64,000 bases of DNA from Pegea sp. RAD2-039. Lineage: Eukaryota > Chordata > Thaliacea > Salpida > Salpidae. This document shows, piece after piece, positions 48,267 to 61,212 of this stretch. Position 1 is the stretch's first letter, and every line of letters starts with the position of its first letter. The translations under genes and the position numbers were made by a program. The notes below the pieces were generated by a model, which was given only the letters and a program-made list of their open reading frames with translations, was not told the origin of the DNA and made no database searches. The stretch lies in contig JAQGEQ010000225.1 in NCBI GenBank assembly GCA_034620365.1, positions 682,001 to 746,000 of the forward strand. Direction: 5' to 3'.

Positions 48267-50469
48267 TATTTCTTATCTTCACTTTTATCATTGACGCTAG
48301 TCATACGGACTTTGCTAGAAGCACCAGTAGACTCCTCTTGACCTTTTTCTATAAAAAACACAAAATTAGAAATAATTCGGAACATCTATTTCAAACAAAC
48401 TCACTCAAAATTGCGATTTTGAATTGAGGGTGGTTGTAAACGTAAATAACAGCGTTTAAGGCTGATGAAAACTTAGCAAATACAGCAGAAAATGTTTCAA
48501 CTAATGGAGGAGCTCTCTAAAAATAAATCAATTTTAAAGATGTTTTTGTGAATTCAATAATCTGTTACCTTTCCAAAGACACCCATAGTTGCAATGGAAG
48601 CGTAGGGAGCCCATGAAACAACAAAACACACGATCGACACTGCTGTAGTTTTAGCTAATTTATATTCCAGTTTACGTTTTTTGTCTTCTTTTTCGGCAGA
48701 AACTTTATTTCCTTTCATCATCTTATTAAGACTTGCTCTTGCAATTCTGAATATTCCAGTATAGCAGAAACTAATGGCAGTAATAGGAACTGAAAATTAA
48801 ATAGAATAAAGTAACAGGCATCAAAGCATTCAAATAATTTCAATAAATTCTTGTCACTATAAACAATTTAAATATTCCGTTTGATTAATTTGATGAGTTT
48901 AAATAATTGATTTGCCTGTTTACCAGTTTTGTGTGAAATAATAGATAGAGTTCATTTTTCAGAAGTCATCAGCTTCTAATAGAAGATTAGAAGCAAAAGA
49001 AATATTGATATCAAATAGTTAGTGATCATTTATAAATAGGACCACCTCAGTGATATTTATAAGATCTATATGTATTTGAAAAGTATAAAAGGTTATACCT
49101 AAATGTAAAGAAGTATTATCAAATATATATTTCTACTGATTGTGTTAGATCCAATTTTCAAGTTTTGTTTTAAAGAATTATAAATTTATCATTTTTAATC
49201 CTAAACATCGATCAGCAATCTTAAATAAGTTTCTTGACAAACTTTATTAAACTACTTTTAATATTTTAAGTAAATAAACTAATTAACTTGTCTTAATTAT
49301 AATATCTAACAAGAAAATGTTCCAACAATTGATTTTTTTTTCGACTTTTAAGTAGATATTAATCAAAGTTTATCACATACTGATAAATCCAGCTAAGATA
49401 CTAGTGATGATATAGGCAATGTTGATTGTTGATAAGTCATGATAGTTAAAGGCGCAACTAATTTCGATACCATCAAGTGTTGGATTACTACCAAAACCAA
49501 GAAAAGGTAAACCAGCCAGAAGTGTTCTAGAAATTAAAGAGATTAAATAAGAAGTAGAAGTTATGCAAAGTTTAACTTACGCTAAAGACCAAATAAAAAT
49601 AATTTTAATAATGATAGACTGCGCTTGAGGGTTTACAGATCTTGGCTGTTTTATGATAAAATACTTTTCAATGGCGATTGCAGTTAGAGTGAACATTTGT
49701 GAATATGCAAAAACTGCGTCCAGGAAACCAGCCATTTGACAAGCTGCAATAAAACACTTTATCAATAATCTAAATTAAATTGTGTTTGGTAACCCATCAA
49801 AATTAATCTATGAATAAAGTTGCCTACTTAACTGATTTTTGGTTAATCGATTATTAGGATAAATATTAGTTAGAAAAAGAAGCTTATATACTTTCGCTTT
49901 TTAACATTATTAAAATCCAAATTAATATTAACGTTTTCAGTGAGTAATTGAAACTTTATCGAATTGAAGAATTAAGAAGATCAAGTTTAAACTAATTGTT
50001 AAATTTGAAATACAATTACTATGGGTCAATTTGAAACAAGCCTACTTTTAAATTATTCAGGAAGTCTTTTACTTCGAGTCTTTATCAAATAAAGAAATAT
50101 CTTTTCAGATAAAAAGATCTGATTTACTTTAAAACTTTTTAAACAAATTGTTTCAGCCCTAACTCACCAGTTACACTCAACCTCCACCCAAGGTTAAAGC
50201 AAGCGTCCAACTCAAGAGGAAACACAATAACGATGCCAATATCAGCAATTGTCAACGAGACTAAGTTCATATTAAACAGCCGGGATTTTTTCGTCTTAAA
50301 CATTCTTGATTCAAATTAAAAAATAAAATTATATTTGAAGATAACTGAATTCTTACTTTTTGTACATGGCCAGAATGGCGATGTTGGTTACCAGGCTGCA
50401 TGATCCTACTACTAGAATCAATGTAGCGATTGTATAGAACCAAATGGTCGGTGTTTCTTCTGCTGTCAT
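48266..50469 (-). CDS. Opsin (retinal-binding rhodopsin-class GPCR), 324 aa, seven exons
   Basis: Exons: 50357-50469, 50168-50304, 49581-49743, 49381-49526, 48569-48789, 48405-48516, 48266-48348; they total 975 nt with closing phases. All seven membrane helices are present. The seventh holds FAKFSSALNAVIYVYNHPQF, where the Lys is the retinal Schiff-base site (bovine K296), which makes this an opsin rather than another GPCR. Helix 3 reads CQMAGFLDA and ends IEKY in place of ERY. Bovine Glu113 aligns with Ala. The second extracellular loop is DGIEISC, so the Glu181 counterion position is Asp. Helix 6 has SWAPYA, and NPxxY is NAxxY. The sequence fits non-visual animal opsins (peropsin/neuropsin/xenopsin-like), but I cannot assign a class. 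The start ATG directly precedes a short N-terminus; the C-terminus is short, with a few Ser/Thr. Confidence 0.92.
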
Positions 50470-52132
50470 TCTTGTTTGTTGTTTCGATCAACTACAAACT
50501 TCTGTTGTTATTTAAAGCTACGAAGTTACTGCAATAAGTTAGCTGCTGATAAAAAAATTGATCGAAGATTAAATGGAAAAGTTATTTGTAAACAGACTTT
50601 GTTTTCAATTAACTTTGACAAATATCTAAACTTTAAACAATTGACTGAAAATCAAACTGAAGGAATTATTTTAAATTTTGTGATTTATTGATTAACTTCT
50701 TAACTTCGCTCATTGATCATCAAACATGTAATTCATCCTGTTTCAAAATTTCTTTGAAATTAGAAAAGCCTTGCAACTAATTGCTTAAACTAATGAACCT
50801 CACATTTGTCTGGTCTTGTGCAGTCCCTGTCTTCATACTTTACTAATGATTAATACTTAAAAAAAATTAAATGAAAATGTAGAAAATTGAAATTATTTTA
50901 TTGTTTTTAAAAGTTAAAAAAATTATTCACGAAACATGACAATAAATTGAAATATTAGTTTGTTATTATAAATCATTTCAATAAATTATATTACAACTCA
51001 GTGTTTCAAAAAATCTCTTCTATAACTCTTGTTAACATTTTACTAGAACTGTTTCATCATGTAAAGATAAAATGATTTTTTTAGTAGATCTTCATTAGAT
51101 TTATACCATTAAAGACTTTGCAGAAAAACGTAATTCTCTCTCGCCTTATGTAACTCTTTTACAGACATGAAAAAAGAAAAAAAAACCTTTTTTATTGAAA
51201 AATTAGTGTTTCAAAAAATAGTTATTTTTGTTGTCACAAAGTTTAGTTTAACTTTCAGTGTTTCACTGACATATAAAATAAATGACTACAATTTGAAATT
51301 TTTTTTATATCAGATAAGCTTTCTATGTTCTGTTTGAATTCACTGAAATATATTTATGTTAATTTCTAAGGGTGAAATTGATGATATATTTAATGGGTAA
51401 ACAAGTTACAAATTCTATTTGATTTAAATCTTCTTCAACAAAAACTTCCCCTTTCCATATTCTCAAAGCAAAAATTAAAGCAGTTTAAATAATTCTTTAT
51501 TATATAAATCAAATAGTCTAAAATAAAAGGAAATGTCATTTTAAATTTCATCATTTAAGTATTAATTATGGAAGTATTTTTATTGAAATAATTTTATCTT
51601 TGAAAGAAATGGTTTGAAAACCAAGTATCTTTTCGTTGTAACTTTCTAAAATTAATGTGGATCTTTCAGTTTAAGACTTTTTTTTTCAATTATTTCAACT
51701 AATCTTCTTCGAAAGACTTTTATTATTGTAAAGATTAACAAATATTTTTATGTAAAAACTTCTTAATATATCTTGAGCAGATCAACTTTAAATATTGATC
51801 GAAATCACTAAATATCCCGGACACTAAACTCTAAAATAAGTGAAGACGACTATCAGGTCGAGATTTATCTTTATTTGAATCCGGTTATAATCATCACATG
51901 AGTTTTTATCGATCAGATCACGTGACTTGAAGTTTTATTTAAGGCTCAAAAACCTTTTTTTGTGATACAGATGACGTCACATCAACGCAGCGACTTTTAT
52001 GGTCGTTTATTAAATGGTAGAGATCGGAAAAATTATTTCCGAATCCAGTTTTTAAAAATGAAAAAAATCTTTGAATGTTAAACGAAAGATATTTTCTCAT
52101 CTGACTTTTAATCCAGTAAAGATTGAGAAAAA
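50470..52132. other. Intergenic: between opsin and CSN7
   Basis: About 1.66 kb of AT-rich DNA. It should contain the opsin promoter (next to 50470) and the CSN7 3' flank. Possible CSN7 polyadenylation signals (AATAAA on the minus strand) are at about 52005-52010 and 51934-51939. A TGACGTCA site lies near 51971. Open frames of 60-70 codons here have no recognisable features. Confidence 0.6.
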
Positions 52133-54243
52133 TTAGTTTTTGGTGGGCCACGCCTTCAACGCTGGTGACTTGAGTCTATTAAAAATAATTTAATTAATTT
52201 ACGTGTTTACTTGACACAAAGTAAAAACTTTTAATTCTTATTCACTTACTGTTTACTATTTGTCTTTTTGCTTTTGCTTTCTAACACATTCGTGGATAGA
52301 GAAGCACTTGGTGAGTTGTCTTGCAAGTTTCTTGAAGCAATTGAATTTTGTGCCGTTCGTAAGTTGTTAATCTTTAACAAATCAATCTGTTGGTTGCTTT
52401 TAAGAACATTTTTATTTATATTCTTTGTAAGTTACCACTTAACTAATCAAGTTTTGAAGAAAAAGTAAAACTTTAAAAGCAACAAATTGATTTAGATTAA
52501 AATATAAATTATTTTTTCTGGAACGAATCAAAGAGTATAGAGCCAATAAAAGAATCAAACAAAGGTAATTGAAAAAAAGGGGACTGCTCCGACCCACAAA
52601 GGTTGAAGAAGTGGGACTTCTTTTGCAGTTGATCAACTTATACAGGAAAGATTAAATGAAAATACAAAATATTTGAAATTTACAAACCTGACTAGCGAGC
52701 TTTTCTTTATTTATTAACTTATGACAAACAAATTTATCAGATAAGTCTGATTGTATGTCAATTGTTGAAAGGACACCTTCTCCCCCAGAACACCTATTAT
52801 ATGAAAGTGAAGTAGATGTAGAAGTAGATCTGGGAATACCATGAAGATAAAGTTGTGATGATGTGTTGCATATCTTCATCTTTTACATCTCTTCCAGTTG
52901 ACCAGTCTATTTCTAATCTATACAAAAGTTAAAAATGAATTTGTGAAAAATTACCTGATAATTTCAGGAAAAAAATATTGATTGAATAATATTTTTAGAA
53001 TTTACAAAAGGTTAGTTTTATAACAGTCTTAAAAAGTAGAAAATAAAAAAAATATTTCCTTATTTTCTTATAGAATCACTTTTAAAATAAAATTTAAAAT
53101 AAAAATATAAATTAAGATTAAATATTTTCTAAAATAAAATCTTTATATAGAAGTTTTACATAAGTCACAAAATATATAAAATGATTTTTCTAAAGTTTCT
53201 TGCCCCTAACCTTTCTCATAAATATTCTGTTTGCTTATATAAGTAATTATTAATACTTTTATTTAGGAAATCATTTAGAAAAATTACTTTATATTAACCA
53301 TCTTGAAAATTATGTTTGATAAGTATACAGGAAAAACGCAAATTAAAGATAACTTTATAGTCATTTATAATAAAAATTATCTAAAATGTTGCTGTTACCT
53401 TGAATTAAGTTGATCTAATCTTCCTTTAATTGCTTCTTCATATATTGCAAGAATAAGAAGATCTTCAAGTTCCCGGATGTTTTCAATATGCAGTTCTCTT
53501 CTAAGATCAGAATACAGAAGAAACTGGAAAAAAATTCAAAAAATTAAATTTGACAAATTTCAATTATTGAAAAGTAATTAAAAAATGATTATTTTCTGAA
53601 CCATTAAAAAGAGATAAGAAAATCATAAAACCAAGATCATTGAGAAAGAATGAGAATAAAAACTAAAATATTTTCACAATAAATAACATGATCAACAAAC
53701 TTATTAATAATTGAAGTAATTTTCTTAACTTTTAACAATATTTAAAATACTTTATTGAAATAACCTTTGCATTTGAAGCAAGTGAAGTTAAAGTTAAAAG
53801 TTGTAATTTTGTAACCATCTTTTCACTTAATGAAGGTAATTCATCTTGACTACTTATATATGTTTGTAATGTTCCATAAGCAAATATATTAATCAGTTTC
53901 CAAAACTTGTAGTCTTCAATATTATTTTTCATCTAAAAAATAATAAAAGTAAAAGTCGAAAGGAATTGAATTGTTATTTTTAAAATTTTAATATATAAAA
54001 AATATTAAATTACTATTTTAAAAATTTAATCAGTTTGTCTAACAGGATTAGTATCAGAATTACTTTTTGAACAGAAGGGATATCTAAGAGCTCTGCAAAA
54101 ACATATAAACCACTAGCTTCTAATGCTTGGATAATAACATCATGTAATTGAGTCCCACTGAGCCTTGTTGCCATTTCAACAAACTTAGACAACAGTAGAT
54201 TAGATGTAGCATGCTTAGTTTGGCTACTATTCAAAATATCCAT
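52133..54243 (-). CDS. CSN7: COP9 signalosome complex subunit 7, 290 aa, seven exons
   Basis: CSN7 is a PCI-domain subunit of the COP9 signalosome, which removes NEDD8 from cullin-RING ubiquitin ligases. Exons: 54064-54243, 53765-53932, 53399-53523, 52840-52917, 52688-52793, 52250-52422, 52133-52175; they total 873 nt. The N-terminal helix motif (ALEASGLYVFAELLDIPSVQ) is a close match to animal CSN7. It is followed by INIFAYGTLQTY, IRELEDLLILAIY, then the PCI winged-helix part GRLDQLNSRLEIDWSTGRDV, then LSSWCSGGEGVLSTID. The last exon gives a basic tail (LKSPALKAWPTKN) resembling the conserved CSN7 C-terminus. Length is slightly above the usual 265-275. The acceptor of exon 6 (52422) is weak; an alternative acceptor near 52640 would give a VDQLQKK-like helix, so residues 220-277 are less certain. 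Confidence 0.92.
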
Positions 54244-57200
54244 GATAAATTCTATAAAAAAAAACCTTAAAAAATGTAAAAATCAATGTTTTTTATAATT
54301 ATAATTCGAATCAAGTTAAAGTCATTGATTTAGTTAAAATAAAATTGAAAAAATTAAATTTACTTCAAAAAGGCGTTTGTACTTAAAACTATAAAAGATT
54401 TCATAATGATTTGCATATAAACAGGATAGTAATAGTTTAATTATTCAATTAGATTAAAGAGCTTTAGTGAAAATAATTATCAAAAAACAAACAAAATTAA
54501 ATAATGTTTTAAACAAGTTTTTTATAAGTAGGTTTTAAACAAATAATAGCATTATGAGAGATTATCACATACAGTTTATAAGTAACTACTTTATTTAATT
54601 AAATAAAATAAGTAGAAGTTATATAACTTAAAGGTTTTTAACAGAAATAAAGCCTTATTCTATAAATAAATATTTCTAATTTAAAAAGAAAATTTATCAA
54701 AAAATGTTTGTTTATGATAAAAAATAAACCTTTTGAAAATTTAATTTAGGAAATTCAAGAAAAATAAAAAATTAAACTTTACCATAATATGACTTTATAG
54801 AAAAAGTTTATTTAACTTTAGAATCAAATCAAATAATAAATATAAAGATTGAAAAAATATTTTTCAGTTCTTATACCAAATTTATATTCAATATAAATAA
54901 AAATAAAATTCAAGAGAAAATAAAATGACTTTTTAATTATTTTCCAAAAAATTTCTAAATATTTTTAGCTAAGTATATTATGATAATTCTATAAAATTGG
55001 TTTCTACTAAAATAAAAATAATATCTATAAACATAATATTTCTTAGAGGTGAATTTTTAAAAAATGTTATGTTAAATATAAATGTTTAAATTTGATTATC
55101 AAATATAAACGAATAAAAATTAAACTCAATTAGCGAATGTAATATTACAATAGCTTCTATATAAATTAGAAAACTATAAAATTAGCTAGAGTTAAATTAA
55201 TTTCTTATAATATTTATAAATACTATGTAAAAATAATAAAGTCAATAAAATATGCATCAAGTATTTTAAATAACAGTCAAATATAAAATTATAAAATATT
55301 TATTTATTTACCTAGATGATAAAAAATATAATAAAGTGAATGTTGTAAATAATGAATAATTTTAGTATAAAATACTTCTAACATGAATTTTATTCGTTTT
55401 TTAAACATTTAGTAAAACTATTTTGAATTTGAATAAAAATTTTCAAATGAATTTTGTAAAAATAGAATGTATTTTATTAAGACTTTAAAAATCATTCAGA
55501 CATTTTTACTTAACGGCTTAAAGTCAAATATAAATAACCAAAACAATGAATACATCGCAATAAAATTAAAATTGTATTGTTATTCATTTCAATCTTTTTT
55601 TATTTACTTATAATTTTTTCTTTATTTTAGATGAACATAAATAGACAAAATAAAACAGTCGCTTAAACTGTAGGTAAAATATTTATCAATTGTATAATAC
55701 TACAGTTCAAAAATTTGACTTTTAGGGAAAAACCCAATTGTTGTTATTTTTTATAAGAAATTAAAACTTACTTTTTATATAACCAGTTTTTGTAAATTTT
55801 CAAAAATAATGAGGTTGTATATCGAAAAACAAAAATTAAATTCAAAAGGATTTATTATCTAGCCACGATAATACTTATAAGAAAGGTGACTCTATGCATT
55901 CATCATAACATTTTAATTATAGAAATTGGAAAGTTCAAGAAAAAAAAAATTAATTGATTACATATACACATATTTTTTTCAATAAATTAGTTTAAGAAAA
56001 CGTTACTTCAATCTTAATTGAAATATACATTTTTCAAATTCTCATTTAAGTAAATTTAATGAAACACAAATTGTGCGAAAATGCTACTACTAGATAATCT
56101 AGTCTCCGTATAAAGATAGCATGACAGTAGTTCTAAAGTTAATGATAACTGGCAAGATAATTTTTTTCTGTGTGGTTGTCAATTATTTTTATATATTATT
56201 TATACAAATATTCTTATCATGATTAAAAACCTTTCGTAAGTCTATAGATTTACATCTACAAACAAAAAGAAGATTTAGAATTCTAATTCAAATAGTTAAA
56301 AGTATTTTTACTTTAAATGAAAATTAATAAGACACTTGGGTTTTCTTTCTGATTAATAAGCTATTATACTTAATTGTTATACTTAAAATAAAATGATTAT
56401 TATCACAATAAGTTCTTTAGATATATTTTGATTAAAGTTTTGATTGAAATGTTCAACATCTAAGCCAAAAGAAGATTGTTCACATAATATCGCCTAGGTT
56501 TGAATTCATTTTAATTAGTTGACTTAAACTGGAGCAGTTTTTGAAGACTTGTAATTTTTATCAACGATTAGTAACTTACAGCACAAATTTATTTGATTTA
56601 ATGCGATTTAAAATAAAACCCATTTTCGTCGTTTTAGAATCTTCACAGCTAAAACTTCTCAGTCAATACAAGCATTGGTCAGTCATATCAAAAGATTCTC
56701 TGATACTATTTGTGAACTTGGATGTTGATCAAGAATCCTTAAAGCATGATTGCTTCGTGGATTTATCGTGAAGTACTTCTAAAAATATTAAAACTGTTTT
56801 CTTTATTAAATGTTATTATTTATTTGCCGACAGTTCAGATAAATTTTAACCTTTTATAAGAACTTCAACATAATTATTGACTTATAAACAAATTTTATTT
56901 TTCCCAATAGAATAAAACTTAATTCGATTTTTTATTTGATAAAAATGATTATAATCAATGATATATTTGTCTGCCATATCGATATTTTCTGTTATTTAAT
57001 CAATTTCAAAAAATCTTATCACCAAATGATAGTTAAGTCAAAATGATCACCATTAAATCTTCCTAAAACTATTTTAACTTATTGGAAAATTAAGATTATA
57101 GAATTTTCTGTATATGTATGGAGTTTTTGTAAATAGATTTGGCTCATACCATACTTTTAAATCAAAACCAAGATCTTTCCATCAAAGATTATAGATTTTT

Positions 57201-57856
57201 TTAGTTATGCAACAGTTTTATATCAAAGTCTTATTGATGTAACCATCTTATTGATTTATATGTTTTCAAACATTAATAATTAATTATTTAGACTGTCTGT
57301 CTTATTGAAAACTTCAAAATAGTTTAAAAAATGTATTATGATACTGATCAACAATATAAAATTATGTCTGCCAAGCTATCAGCTTCTATTAAGCCTTAGA
57401 AAATTAAGTTTTACAATTTGAGTCACTTTTATAATTACACAAACTTAATAAAAACGATAAAATAAGAAAACATTGAAAAAATATACTTGAAAAGGGCGTA
57501 TAGTGATTTGATTTATTTGTCTTTATTTATGAAAATAATAAACATATGATTAATCAAAAATGACAAAACTCATTAATAGAAATTTTATTGATTAAATAAT
57601 AACTAAAAGCTTTTATTAAAAAAGTAAAAAAGCTACAAAACTACTTTAAAATATCTAAAAGGTTTTGGCCTCAAGGCATTAAAAACTAAAAAAATTTTCT
57701 GAGTGTTTAAAAGTAATTTGAAATATATCTGTAGAAATTAATTGGATAAAATTTATTTCCACTTTTTAATCATTTTTGTAAAAACGTAACCATGACAATA
57801 ATAAATTTAGTAAACTATTTTTTAAGATAGTTTGATTTTTGAGTTTTAAATATTAA
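54244..57856. other. AT-rich intergenic region between divergent genes
   Basis: About 3.6 kb with very low GC, between CSN7 (minus) and the METTL24-like gene (plus), so it must hold both promoters. No ORF has gene-like features apart from the retroelement scrap at 56520-56771. I see no tRNA or obvious RNA gene. Confidence 0.6.
56520..56771 (+). mobile_element. Fragment of a Ty3/gypsy-like reverse transcriptase (probable remnant)
   Basis: The frame ending at the stop 56771 has FLKTCNFYQRLVTYSTNLFD, which resembles the F-L-G-x-x-x-Y-Y-R-R-F-I connection segment after the catalytic core of LTR-retrotransposon reverse transcriptases. It is followed by QLKLLSQYKHWSVISKDS, resembling the L-K-x-x-L-x-x-x-P-V-L-x-x-P-D segment that leads into RNase H. 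The catalytic YxDD region and the rest of the polyprotein are absent, so this is a broken piece. The likeness is by eye only. Confidence 0.45.
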
Positions 57857-60800
57857 ATGCTGCAAAAAGGAAAGATTAGTATGAGAAAAATACAGCGACA
57901 AAGTATTGCTTGGTGTTTATTTTTCTTTGTATTTATCTCTTCAACTATTACAAGTAAAAACTTTCTAATATTACATCAAAAATAACTAATTTGTTTGAAA
58001 CTTAATCTAAAAAATTAATTTAATTGTTTTAACCAGAAGTTTACTAAACTTTAAACTATTTTAATTTGATCAAAATATTTTTAGATCTCAAAATGATGAT
58101 TGATACGAACAAAATCATTACAGAATTTAGATATGAAAGGCATAAAAAAGAAATAAACATTTTTCCATCAAAGTAAGTTGTTTCATTTTAACATATTTCA
58201 AACAAATAATTGAATTCAGATAAAATAATTTATGTTGTATAAAAAATACAAATAACTTCTTAAAAAATTTTTTGGCAGCATTGAAAAATGTTTGTTTTTT
58301 TGTGAAAGATCGACCTTGCTTTGAAAACATAAGAATATAAATAATAAATATTAAAAATAAATAATAAATGACAATAAATACTTTATCTAGTTTTTGTACA
58401 TTTGCTTAAACTAAGTAACTTGATGTTTCTGGTTAAATTCAATTAAAAGGTTGATATAGAAATTTAAACGATTGTTGAAACATCTTGATTATAAAATAAG
58501 TAAAATACATACTGAGTTAATTTAAAAAAAAATCGTTTTTCACAACTTAAAATTTTTTAATATATTGAATTTAGGTTATATTGTTTAACTTTCAACAGTT
58601 ACCAAGTTTATGAAAATATGAATATTTATTGATTTTATCTTTTTAGTTTTGAAAATAACAAAATTGGATTAACTTCAGTTCGTAAGTGATTTTTAATAAC
58701 TTCCATTTAAATCATAATTTTTGATTTCTTTTTTACAGATAATACAACTCATTTAATGTTTTCAAAACCAACTAACTCTTCTGAAAATAAAATTGCAAAT
58801 TTTAAAAACTTAAATCTGATTTTATTTTCAAATATCACATCTACGGAATTAGATAATTTGTACAGGAAGCTATTTTTATTATTAACAAAACGCCAGGTCG
58901 AATAACTAAAAGATTATTATTGTTAAAATCTTTATTTATCATTTATTTTATAAAAAGATTTAAAACTTAGCTTTTAAAATAATTTTAAAATAATTGAATA
59001 ACATTTATATGTGTAAATATTTGAGTGTTTTTTATGTTTAATTTTTTTAAATAAATTCTAGAAAGTTTGTGACAAAATACTTTTCATTGATGGAAAATCA
59101 CGAAAAAAAAAGTTTCAAAGATTTTTTTATCCTCTGTGTTTCGATGAAAACATCTGGAATTCTTCATTAAACAAAAAATTAGTTTATTCCTATGAGTTAA
59201 GACTTTACATTAAGATTTGGTTGTTTGTGAATTTTATGAAATTGTAGAATTGACAACCTGTGGAAAGTTGATGACTATCTTTCCAATCACGAAAATTGTG
59301 AAGTTCATTCTTTTGATGCAAAGTTTGTTTGTTTGTTAAATGCTTTTGTTTACGTTTTAAGTTGTTATTTTTCCTAATGTTATTCGATTATTAAAGGCCA
59401 ACAACGTGACACTAGTTTTACATTTAAACTAATTTTCATTTCTAATTTAATTATAAATTCATACCTATAATTTAAATATTTATATACTATAAATATAATT
59501 TAATTATTTCAATAAATCCAAAGAAAAATACCTGAAGAAAGCACCTCTGCTAACACACATTCTCACAAATAATTTTTATAAGTTAGAAATATAGAAAACA
59601 AAAGATGTAACACGTGGCATTTCAGTAGTCCTCAAAACATATATTAGTGAACAGTTTTATAGAATGTTAATAATATAAGAAAAGGGAAAATTCACAGTTT
59701 AGAAATGACAATGTTGGCAATACTATAACGGTTCAACCTCTTTTTGAACAACACGAGTGATTTTAACATGACGATGTCTGATGGCAGCTGGCTTCATATA
59801 CTAATTGTGCGGTATGAGAAAAAAATCGCTCTGATTAACGTAACAGATGATATAGGCTTATTAAGATGTTATGTGTGTCGTCTGAGTTGATATAACTTCA
59901 GGGAAGGACTAATGGAAAAAAAAGCATCGAATTGAAGGTCAATTAAATTGTGGTTATTTTTAAAAATAAGAATTAAGTCGTATTTATTAACCAATTTTAA
60001 TAATAAGAACTCTTTAAGAAAACTTTATTGTATACTAAAACGCGTCCAACAACAAGACCAGTAACAGCAGTAAGTGATGAATACAACATAACTGTTAACA
60101 CACATAAACATTTATAAACAAATGAACTTTCTTCGAATGACATTTGCGTATGCGGCAAAATAATCTTTTGTGTACAAATATACCATATCTAATTCAGTTA
60201 AAACTTTAAATATGTTTTCATTTTGGTTCTTAGTTCGTATGATCTTCGTGATCAAAAACGAGATAGCGGTGTATATTTTCATCAACTAGCAATTGGAACA
60301 TCAGATGGGGATAAGGTTTATCACCGTGGAAAACGTGATTATATCTACAAGTAGGTCAACATTTTGTTTCAAAGTAAAACTTTTTTAATAAATAAAAACA
60401 TTGAATAATCCAGTAAAGTTGATTTTGTTTAAAGTTACTTAAGTGTTAGTGATTTAATTTTTTAAATTGTTAGTAAAATTTATAATTTTTTTATATTTTT
60501 ATCTCCTCAGAAAAAAGTATGACTCAAAAATTTTGGAAAAACTTCGTTTAGTAAAGATGAGGACTCTAAAATCAACAATGAAACTTTTAAAACATCAAGT
60601 AAGCAAGTTCGAATCTTTAGTTTTTGATATTAATACTAAGTTTTCAACATTAGTTCAGAATTATAATTATATGATGTTATTGTTATAATATATTTATAAT
60701 TAATAATTAAATCAGTATGTAGTAGGTTTTTTTTAAGGGGACTTAAGGTTTTGATCTTTAAAAAATCTTGTAACAAAATCTTTTACAATTCTTTTGGTCA

Positions 60801-61212
60801 GCAGCAATCACTTGATGTGTTTCGAATAAATGCTGAAGGACCAAGAGTATCATATGAATTTAACATCCTAAAAAATCTTTTAAATGATCAAATGTTTGGA
60901 TGTATTCAGCAAATCTCACTAAAATTCCATTTCTTTGGATCTTTATTGTTTTCTGGTGGTGAAAAAGATGAAGTTATCGTTTCTAAGAAGGCAACTGAAA
61001 ATGCTTTATTTGCTTATGAACGAATTAAACTGCTTGAGAAATTAAATGAAGAATTCAATTTCCATATTATAAGTTCAAATATTTATGATTCAAATGGTGC
61101 ACGTGTAACTGGCGCAAGTGAGTTTATAGAACTGCTAAGATCAAACAAGGAACATGTGACTTTTGTTATTTTATTATATAATCAAAATCAAGTGAAGTCA
61201 TGCTTCTTTTAA
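57857..61212 (+). CDS. METTL24/FkbM-like putative methyltransferase, 400 aa, nine exons
   Basis: Exons: 57857-57953, 58085-58172, 58647-58681, 58739-58896, 59062-59195, 59248-59322, 60234-60350, 60511-60598, 60802-61212; they sum to 1,203 nt with matching phases. The N-terminus has one hydrophobic segment (IAWCLFFFVFISSTIT), a signal peptide or type II anchor. Downstream, KKLVYSYEIDNLWKVDDYL and CEVHSFDAK match the VYSFG...W.FD...GC.VHSFDP region of METTL24-like proteins, KMRTLKSTMK matches their LKSI segment, and LDVFRINAEG corresponds to LK-x-D-x-EG. The Asp of that motif is Asn here. The family is assigned to the methyltransferase superfamily but its substrate is unknown. The first ATG (57857) follows an in-frame stop; an in-frame ATG at 57881 is also possible. 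The 911 nt intron 59323-60233 has slightly different composition and nothing recognised. Confidence 0.82.

Noticed and set aside
50476..50691. Plus-strand 71-codon frame next to the opsin start
   Set aside because: No domain, signal or neighbour support; length is within chance for AT-rich DNA.
51939..52151. Minus-strand 70-codon frame after CSN7
   Set aside because: It overlaps the last CSN7 exon in another frame and continues into the 3' flank; the CSN7 frame (ending at 52133) fits the family tail.
52268..52468. Plus-strand 66-codon hydrophobic frame
   Set aside because: It is antisense to CSN7 exon 6 and has no supporting features.
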